Source of the DNA: Chloroflexota bacterium
Lineage (GTDB): Bacteria > Chloroflexota > UBA4733
Assembly: GCA_023489405.1 (NCBI GenBank)
Contig: JAMDCW010000105.1
Span: 1 to 9,936 of the forward strand
Reading direction: 5' to 3'
DNA: 9,936 nucleotides
In this document: piece by piece, positions 1 through 5,013 of the stretch
Layout of the letters: every line of letters starts with the position of its first letter
Numbering within the stretch: position 1 is the stretch's first letter
Made by a program: the position numbers and the translations under genes
The notes under the pieces: model-generated
Databases searched by the model: none
What the model was told of the DNA's origin: nothing
The model's input: the letters and a program-made list of their open reading frames with translations, nothing else

Positions 1-21
1 GTAGAGCACAAGATGAGAGTC
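1..21 (+). promoter_or_regulatory. Probable 3' end of a SAM-I (S-box) riboswitch, cut by the window edge
   Basis: The stretch ACAAGATGAGAG at positions 8-19 matches the conserved 3' tail of S-box riboswitches, where a P4 strand is followed by A(A/C)AGAT(G/A)AGAG and the closing P1 strand. The rest of the aptamer (kink-turn, the GGCAACC region and the 5' P1 strand) would lie upstream of the window and cannot be seen. About 110 bases separate it from the thrC-like start codon, which leaves room for an expression platform. No clear terminator with a U-run is visible there. A CTCCC at 54-58 could pair with GGGAG at 117-121 of the Shine-Dalgarno region, so control of translation is possible. If real, the operon senses methionine status. 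The identification rests on a short motif, so confidence is moderate to low. Confidence 0.45.
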
Positions 22-130
22 TTAATAACGTGTAAGCTGCGCGCGGAACGTTACTCCCTGGGCGGTAAGGGCTGGCTAAAGCGGAGAACGCCGATGACTG
101 CCTCGAAACGCCACTGGGGAGGAAATGATG

Positions 131-1450
131 ATGTCTCGTATTCTGGGCTTGCGCTGTCGCGAATGCGGGCGCACCTACGATCAAGAGCCTATTCACGTCT
201 GTGACTATTGCTTTGGTCCACTAGAAGTAGAGTACGACTACGATATCGTCGCCAAAAGCACGAGTCGCCAGGCTATTGCGAGTGGCCCTCGTTCAATTTT
301 CCGCTACCACGCTTTCTTACCGCTTGAAAGTACAGACGTTGTCGATCTTGGTACTGGTTTTACGCCGTTTATCCACGCCCAAAACTTGGGGCACCTCTTA
401 GGACTCGACCACCTCTACATCAAAAATGACTGTGTCAATCCGACTTACTCTTTCAAAGATCGCCCGGTCGCCGTTGCAGCGAGCAAAGCCCGCGAGTTTC
501 AATTCGATACGCTAGCGTGTGCTTCAACCGGCAACCTTGCGGGGTCGGTAGCTGCCCACGCCGCCAAAGCGAACTTGCGTGCTTTCGTTTTTATTCCCAA
601 CGACCTGGAGCAGGGCAAAATCGTAGGGGCGGCTATCTACAAGCCCTACGTCATCACCGTAGAAGGCAACTATGACGATGTCAACCGGCTGAGCAGCGAG
701 ATTGCCGACAAGTATGGATGGGCCTTCGTCAACATCAATATTCGCCCTTACTATACTGAGGGCAGCAAAACCTTAGGTTTCGAAGTGGCTGAGCAGCTCG
801 GCTGGCAAGCGCCGGACCATTTGATCGCTCCCATCGGCAGTGGTGGGCTGCTCTGTAAAGCGTATAAAGGTCTTCAAGAGTTTGCCAGGGCTGGTCTCAT
901 TGAGGCGCCGAAAACGCACATGTACGGCGCTCAGCCGGCAGGATGCTCAACAGTCGTTCGTTCACTGCAGGAGAACAGCAACGAGGTGATCCCTGTCAAA
1001 CCCCATACTGTTGCCAAGTCGCTAGCAATGGGCAATCCTGCTGACGGCTACTATGCACTTCAGATCATCCGTTCGACGGGTGGAGGGGGAGAGGAGGCTA
1101 CCGACGAAGAGATCATCGGTGGCATGCGTCTACTCGCCGAAACTGAGGGCATCTTTGCGGAGACGGCTGGGGGAGTCACGATAGCCGCACTAAAGAAGCT
1201 TGCTGAACAAGGAGCGTTTAAACGGCACGAAACAGTTGTTGCCCTGATCACCGGCAACGGCTTGAAGACACAGGAAGCCGTGACTGGTCAACTTGATCCG
1301 GTTATTCCCGTGCGTGCTTCTCTGCAGGATTTTGAGGTGCAGTTAGCCACCTTACCAAGAAGCCGGCCGACGAGCAGTAGTGGAGGAGAGACATGGTCCA
1401 CATCCGCGTCAAATTCACCTACCCTCCAGAACTTATCAAGGAGCCGGTGA
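131..1450 (+). CDS. thrC: Threonine synthase family PLP enzyme with N-terminal zinc ribbon
   Basis: Fold-type II PLP enzyme. Threonine synthase converts O-phosphohomoserine to threonine and phosphate in the cytoplasm. Numbered from the ATG at 131, an N-terminal CxxC...CxxC zinc ribbon (Cys9, 12, 24, 27) precedes the catalytic domain. The PLP lysine is Lys109 in SFKDRP, followed by ASTGNLAGS near residue 131, a phosphate-binding GSGGL near 236, and EGIFAETAGG and ITGNGLKT near the end, all typical of the family. Three ATGs occur in a row (125, 128, 131). The Shine-Dalgarno GGAGG at 118-122 sits 8 bases from the third and only 2 from the first, so 131 or 128 is preferred. The last ~20 residues are Ser/Thr-rich and unconserved, and they overlap the next gene by 58 bases. 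The cassette with NIL and sulfur-carrier genes, and the probable SAM-responsive leader, leave open that the true product is homocysteine rather than threonine. Confidence 0.88.
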   Translation: MSRILGLRCRECGRTYDQEPIHVCDYCFGPLEVEYDYDIVAKSTSRQAIASGPRSIFRYHAFLPLESTDVVDLGTGFTPFIHAQNLGHLLGLDHLYIKNDCVNPTYSFKDRPVAVAASKAREFQFDTLACASTGNLAGSVAAHAAKANLRAFVFIPNDLEQGKIVGAAIYKPYVITVEGNYDDVNRLSSEIADKYGWAFVNINIRPYYTEGSKTLGFEVAEQLGWQAPDHLIAPIGSGGLLCKAYKGLQEFARAGLIEAPKTHMYGAQPAGCSTVVRSLQENSNEVIPVKPHTVAKSLAMGNPADGYYALQIIRSTGGGGEEATDEEIIGGMRLLAETEGIFAETAGGVTIAALKKLAEQGAFKRHETVVALITGNGLKTQEAVTGQLDPVIPVRASLQDFEVQLATLPRSRPTSSSGGETWSTSASNSPTLQNLSRSR

Positions 1451-1635
1451 TTTATACGCTGGCCACGCAGTATGGCGTTGTCACGAATATCCGCCGCGCC
1501 GAAGTCAGCGACACTGCCGGCTGGGTCATTCTGGAGCTTAGTGGTAGCGAAGATAAGCTCAAGCATGCTCTCGTGGCAATACGCGACCTGGGTATTCGCG
1601 TCGATCCTGTAGAAGGTGACTTGATTGAAGGCTAG
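1393..1635 (+). CDS. Stand-alone NIL-domain protein
   Basis: An 80-residue protein that is almost entirely one NIL domain: FTYPPELIKEPVIYTLATQY, then the VVTNIRRAEV strand (the 'NI' core of the family), WVILELSGSE and a C-terminal IRDLGIRVDPVEGD. NIL domains are ferredoxin-like folds found at the C terminus of the methionine ABC transporter ATPase MetN, where they bind methionine, and fused to ferredoxins in archaeal homocysteine synthesis. Here there is no ATPase and no ferredoxin cysteines, so it is more likely a small binding, regulatory or sulfur-transfer partner. It has its own Shine-Dalgarno GGAGGAG at 1382-1388, and its ATG lies inside the 3' end of the upstream gene in another frame, so translation is probably coupled. 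The exact role is unknown. Confidence 0.85.
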   Translation: MVHIRVKFTYPPELIKEPVIYTLATQYGVVTNIRRAEVSDTAGWVILELSGSEDKLKHALVAIRDLGIRVDPVEGDLIEG

Positions 1636-1701
1636 AACACACCTGGACCGGGAAAGCCGGTAACGTTGAGGACACTCCATCAAAGTAGAAAGGGAGAAGT
1701 C

Positions 1702-1980
1702 GTGTCGATTCACGTGCGTATTCCTAGTCCTTTACGTCGCCTCACCAATGGTGAGAGCGAGGTAGAGGTACAAGGCGCTACCCTTAGGGAGGCAGTGGCG
1801 GCGCTAGAGCAGCAGTATCCCGGACTGAACGGCCGTATTTGCGAGGAAACGGGAGAGCTACGCCGGTTCGTAAATATTTATGTCAATGGTGAAGACGTCC
1901 GTTTTCTCCAAGGTCTTGAGACGCCGTTGAAGGAGCGCGATGAAGTTTCCATCGTTCCAGCAGTCGCCGGCGGGAGCTAA
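1702..1980 (+). CDS. MoaD/ThiS-family sulfur-carrier protein ending in Gly-Gly-Ser
   Basis: A 92-residue beta-grasp protein of the MoaD/ThiS ubiquitin-like family. Visible family marks are IPSPLRRLTNG near the start, VQGATLREAVAALEQQYPGL, FVNIYVNGEDVRFLQGLETP, and the ending DEVSIVPAVAGG plus one Ser. Such proteins are adenylated and thiocarboxylated at the C-terminal Gly-Gly and hand sulfur to a partner enzyme. The extra Ser after Gly90-Gly91 means a protease, usually a JAMM/Mpn-type enzyme, would have to trim it first, as in HcyS- and QbsE-like systems. No such protease and no E1-like activating enzyme is in this window. The GTG at 1702 is chosen because GGGAG at 1692-1696 stands 5 bases upstream; an in-frame TTG at 1666 would add 12 residues that do not resemble the family. 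The 66-base gap after the NIL gene suggests one operon. A molybdopterin (MoaD) or thiazole (ThiS) role is less likely given the neighbours. Confidence 0.85.
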   Translation: MSIHVRIPSPLRRLTNGESEVEVQGATLREAVAALEQQYPGLNGRICEETGELRRFVNIYVNGEDVRFLQGLETPLKERDEVSIVPAVAGGS

Positions 1981-2037
1981 GTGCTTCATTCAGCCACACG
2001 CCTTTTCTATAAGCATCCTAATCTATTCACTGGAACG

Positions 2038-2670
2038 CTACGGACGGAGGCGTACGTGGCGGCCGTGAACTTCCAACTTCTCTTCGATGTGGAGGCGCAC
2101 CGCTTCTGGTAAGAGGCGGTGCTCAACCCCGTGGATTCGCGCTGCTAATGTGTCTTCATCATCATCGTCATACACGGGAACCACCTCTTGCAAGATAATC
2201 GGGCCGTTGTCGTAGCTCAGCAGGCCTCCGGGCCAGATGTACATGACGGTGACGCCCGTCACCTTGACGCCGTAAGCGAGGGCATCGCTGATGGCATGGG
2301 CGCCGGGAAACGCCGGGAGCAGTGCAGGATGAACATTGAGAATGCGACCGTAAAATCGTTCGATGAAGAGGTCGGCGAAGACGTGCATCCATCCTGCCAG
2401 GACGATGGCATGGGGCTGCTGCTCAGCGACGATTTCTGCTAGGTATGCATCGTAATCAGCGCGCTCTTTACCATTTTGAAGCCAAGGACGGAGTGGTTCA
2501 TAGCGGTGAGGAATGCCAGCCTGCGCAGCACGCTCTGCAGCATACGCCGTTCGCCGGTTCGTAATGACGAGGGCGACCTCGGCGTGAAGTCGCTGTTGAG
2601 CGCAAGCGTCTATGAGCGCCTGGAGATTCGAGCCGTTCCCCGAAGCAAACACGACGAGACGCTTTTTCAC
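2038..2670 (-). CDS. purN: Phosphoribosylglycinamide formyltransferase (GART)
   Basis: Cytoplasmic enzyme of purine synthesis that transfers a formyl group from 10-formyl-THF to GAR, giving FGAR. The 210 residues match the family length. The phosphate-binding loop is ASGNGSNLQAL (9-19), the catalytic pair is in LNVHPALLPAFPG (Asn112, His114), and the catalytic Asp is Asp154 in DNGPIILQEVVPV. Between VTGVTV and the DNGP motif the protein reads MYIWPGGLLSY: the usual His of VTVHFV is Met143, and the loop is several residues longer than in E. coli PurN. The start is a GTG that forms a 4-base GTGA overlap with the purM stop codon, and no strong Shine-Dalgarno is seen, so it is probably translated by coupling to purM. 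Confidence 0.95.
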   Translation of the reverse strand: MKKRLVVFASGNGSNLQALIDACAQQRLHAEVALVITNRRTAYAAERAAQAGIPHRYEPLRPWLQNGKERADYDAYLAEIVAEQQPHAIVLAGWMHVFADLFIERFYGRILNVHPALLPAFPGAHAISDALAYGVKVTGVTVMYIWPGGLLSYDNGPIILQEVVPVYDDDDEDTLAARIHGVEHRLLPEAVRLHIEEKLEVHGRHVRLRP

Positions 2671-3692
2671 TGGAGGCGTCCCTCGATGAGCACACGCTCT
2701 TGTCCCTCGATAGCATGCACTTCTCCTATAAGGGAGGCATCCGGCACAGTATCAATCGCCAGGTCAGCTTGAGTGGCTGGCACGATGGCTACCATACCGA
2801 TTCCGGCGTTGAATGTTCGAGCGAGCTCGGCATCACTCAGTTGACCGCGATCTCGCAGCTCTAGGAGCAATGATGGCAAACGCCACCGATCGGCATCGAG
2901 GCGAACACCGAATCCCTCGGGCAAGCAGCGGGGGATGTTGTCATACAAACCGCCACCGGTGATGTGCGCTAAACCACGAACGGTAACGACCTCCCTCAAC
3001 GCTCGTACTTGCTTCAGGTAGGAGCGGTGCTCTAAGAGCAACGCCTCACCATAGGTCATGCCGAGTCGCTGGCTATACTGCCGCCATTCATTTTCAGGGA
3101 TCAGCTTGCGAGCCAGGGTATAGCCATTGGTATGCAAGCCCACCGCAGGCAACCCTACGACGGCATCTCCCGCCCGGACCGTGCTGCGATCGTAGAGCGC
3201 CCTACGCTCACCGATGCCAATCATCATGCCAGCAAGCTCATAGTCACCAGGGCGATACACTTCCGGCAGCTCTGGCGTCTCTCCACCAAGGAGGAGGGAG
3301 CCAGCGTTGTGGCACGCTTGCTGCAGGCCGTCGATGACTGCCTCTACGATGTCGTGATCCAGCCGTGGTAAAGCCAGGTAGTCCAAGAAGGCGAACGGTT
3401 CCAAGCCGGAACAGAGGATATCGTTCGTACAGTGATGCACAATATCTCTCGCGGTATCCGCATGGCGGTTCAAGGCGGCTGCCACTTTCAGCTTAGTACC
3501 GACACTATCGACGGTCACCGCCATAACAGGATCACGCAAGGGAGGGAGAGAGGCCACGCCGCTAAAAGCGCCGACACCAAGCTTGCGGGATAGAAATTCG
3601 TTGAGCGCTGCTTTTGCCCGGACATCGACACCGGCTGTGCGATAGGCATTCGCCTCAAGAGCTAACTCGGAGGTACTCCGCACGTCTTCCAA
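2667..3692 (-). CDS. purM: Phosphoribosylformylglycinamidine cyclo-ligase (AIR synthase)
   Basis: ATP-dependent enzyme that closes FGAM to AIR, the step that forms the imidazole ring of purines. Counted from the TTG at 3692 (341 residues, close to the 345 of E. coli PurM), family motifs are AYRTAGVDV near the start, DSVGTKLKVA (~62-71), HCTNDILCSG, LLGGETPELP (~134-143), GLHTNGYTLARKL, AHITGGGLYDNIPR (~242-255) and FNAGIGM (~294-300). The frame is open to a further TTG at 3734, but the extra 14 residues (with CHWLW) do not resemble the family. AGAGAGGT at 3703-3710 (minus strand) lies about 11 bases before the 3692 TTG, so that start is favoured, though not strongly. First gene of a purM-purN pair. 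Confidence 0.94.
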   Translation of the reverse strand: MEDVRSTSELALEANAYRTAGVDVRAKAALNEFLSRKLGVGAFSGVASLPPLRDPVMAVTVDSVGTKLKVAAALNRHADTARDIVHHCTNDILCSGLEPFAFLDYLALPRLDHDIVEAVIDGLQQACHNAGSLLLGGETPELPEVYRPGDYELAGMMIGIGERRALYDRSTVRAGDAVVGLPAVGLHTNGYTLARKLIPENEWRQYSQRLGMTYGEALLLEHRSYLKQVRALREVVTVRGLAHITGGGLYDNIPRCLPEGFGVRLDADRWRLPSLLLELRDRGQLSDAELARTFNAGIGMVAIVPATQADLAIDTVPDASLIGEVHAIEGQERVLIEGRLQ

Positions 3693-3883
3693 GGTGATGT
3701 TTACCTCTCTACCCCACAGCCAGTGGCAGGTCAACTCTCATGTTGTACCACTCTGTAGGTCCGGCTGATGTTGCCTTTCCGGCTGTCGAAATTTGGCACG
3801 GTTCCTTCTACAGAAGCTGTGAGTGTTTGCGATTGAAGCGCAGATGCGTATGTGTGCTACTGCGAATGAGTTGCAATAACCGG

Positions 3884-3889
3884 TATAGT
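3884..3889 (+). promoter_or_regulatory. Candidate -10 box for the Ni/Co permease gene
   Basis: TATAGT lies 49 bases before the permease ATG, in the only divergent intergenic stretch that can serve both purM (minus) and the permease (plus). No good -35 hexamer stands at the proper distance; TTGCAA at 3871 is far too close. Downstream, CCATCGG occurs twice within 15 bases (3893-3899 and 3903-3909), a possible but unproven regulator site. I saw no cobalamin riboswitch or NikR-like palindrome in the 3735-3938 gap, and no convincing purM promoter on the minus strand. Confidence 0.3.
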
Positions 3890-3938
3890 AAGCCATCGGA
3901 ACCCATCGGGCAGGATCGGCCCAGGAGGAAGTGGACGC

Positions 3939-5006
3939 ATGGGATCACTGTTACAGCGCATCAATCACATTTATGATCGGGGAGAAAAGCGACGGCTGCT
4001 TAGCGCCTATAGCTTCATTCTCTTTTTGCATCTCCTAGGTTTTGGCATGCTGTTCATGCTCGTAGCGCCTCGCTACCCGGCCATGGCTGGCTTAGGAGTG
4101 ATCGCGTACACCTTTGGCTTACGTCACGCGTTCGACGCAGATCACATCTCGGCGATCGACAATAGCACGCGAAAACTCCTCCAAGATGGCAAGCGACCGG
4201 TCGCTGTAGGATTTTTCTTCTCACTCGGCCATTCCAGTGTCGTTTTTCTCCTTTCGCTCGGTCTCGCCCTCGCAGTGCGCTTTGTCATGGGTAATGTGGA
4301 AAACGGCAGCCTCCGATCCATCGGGAATATTCTCGGAACGAGTATTTCTGGCCTATTTCTCCTTCTCATCGGCACACTTAACCTCTTCGTCCTCGTTGAA
4401 ATTGTCAGCACCTACCGCAAGATCCGCAGTGGCCAGGTAAGCTCATCGGCTGCCAATCATCTTGTTGCCGGCGGTCCGATGTCTCGAATTTTCGGGAAAT
4501 TCTTCCGGATCATCACCTCCAGCGCACAGATGTACTTTATTGGCTTTCTCTTTGGGCTGGGCTTTGATACGGCGAGTGAAGTGGCGCTGCTCGCCATGTC
4601 CGCTACCGCCGCATCACAACATCTGCCTCTCATAGGCATTCTTACGCTGCCAGTTATCTTTGCCGCTGGAATGTCGTTGATGGATACAGCCGACGGCGCT
4701 TTTATGGCGAAAGCTTACTCTTGGGCTTTTTCCCACCCAATCCGCCGTATCATCTACAATGTCACGGTAACAGGTCTCTCAGTCTTTGTCGCCCTCTTCA
4801 TCGGTATTGTCGAGCTACTCCAGGTATTGAGCAGCGAGTTCAACTGGTCTGGATCCTTTTGGAAGTTTGTCAACGACTTGAATTTTGGTGCTATGGGAAT
4901 CATCATCGGCATCGCCTTCATCTTGGCTTGGACGATCGCGACAATCGTCTGGAAGCTCCAGAACAATAAGATTGATCACGTCCGCTTCGCCGGCCTCGAA
5001 GATTAG
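3939..5006 (+). CDS. NiCoT-family nickel/cobalt permease (HoxN/NixA-like)
   Basis: Integral inner-membrane permease of 355 residues with about eight predicted membrane spans (roughly 22-42, 50-66, 88-113, 134-155, 197-222, 229-250, 276-296, 316-338). The family's metal-selectivity signature RHAFDADHI is at 62-70 in the second span. Further signatures are FSLGHSSVV (94-102), LGFDTASEV (207-215) and GMSLMDTADG (244-253). NiCoT proteins take up Ni2+ and/or Co2+ at high affinity using the membrane potential. Which metal is preferred cannot be told from the sequence, and no nickel or cobalt enzyme is encoded nearby. A strong Shine-Dalgarno AGGAGGA at 3922-3928 decides the ATG start. The gene stands alone: divergent from purM and convergent with mutS2. 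Confidence 0.92.
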   Translation: MGSLLQRINHIYDRGEKRRLLSAYSFILFLHLLGFGMLFMLVAPRYPAMAGLGVIAYTFGLRHAFDADHISAIDNSTRKLLQDGKRPVAVGFFFSLGHSSVVFLLSLGLALAVRFVMGNVENGSLRSIGNILGTSISGLFLLLIGTLNLFVLVEIVSTYRKIRSGQVSSSAANHLVAGGPMSRIFGKFFRIITSSAQMYFIGFLFGLGFDTASEVALLAMSATAASQHLPLIGILTLPVIFAAGMSLMDTADGAFMAKAYSWAFSHPIRRIIYNVTVTGLSVFVALFIGIVELLQVLSSEFNWSGSFWKFVNDLNFGAMGIIIGIAFILAWTIATIVWKLQNNKIDHVRFAGLED

Positions 5007-5013
5007 GAAATCA

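Noticed and set aside
110..122. GCCACTGGGGAGG resembling part of a cobalamin riboswitch
   Set aside because: The rest of the B12-box structure is missing and the leader is too short; the GGGGAGG is simply the ribosome site.
13..204. Small open frame starting inside the proposed riboswitch tail
   Set aside because: Its ATG is part of the GATGAG motif, it has no ribosome site and it overlaps the thrC-like start in another frame.
1647..1661. Small hairpin ACCGG/CCGGT between the NIL and sulfur-carrier genes
   Set aside because: Only 5 bp and no T-run, so it does not look like a terminator that would split the operon.
1288..1713. Minus-strand open frame of 141 codons
   Set aside because: It lies opposite the thrC-like and NIL genes, both of which have clear family motifs and ribosome sites.
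1953..2037. 8-bp inverted repeat CGTTCCAG/CTGGAACG spanning the end of the sulfur-carrier gene and the gap before purN
   Set aside because: The 69-base loop and lack of a T-run make a terminator unlikely; a chance match of this length is plausible.
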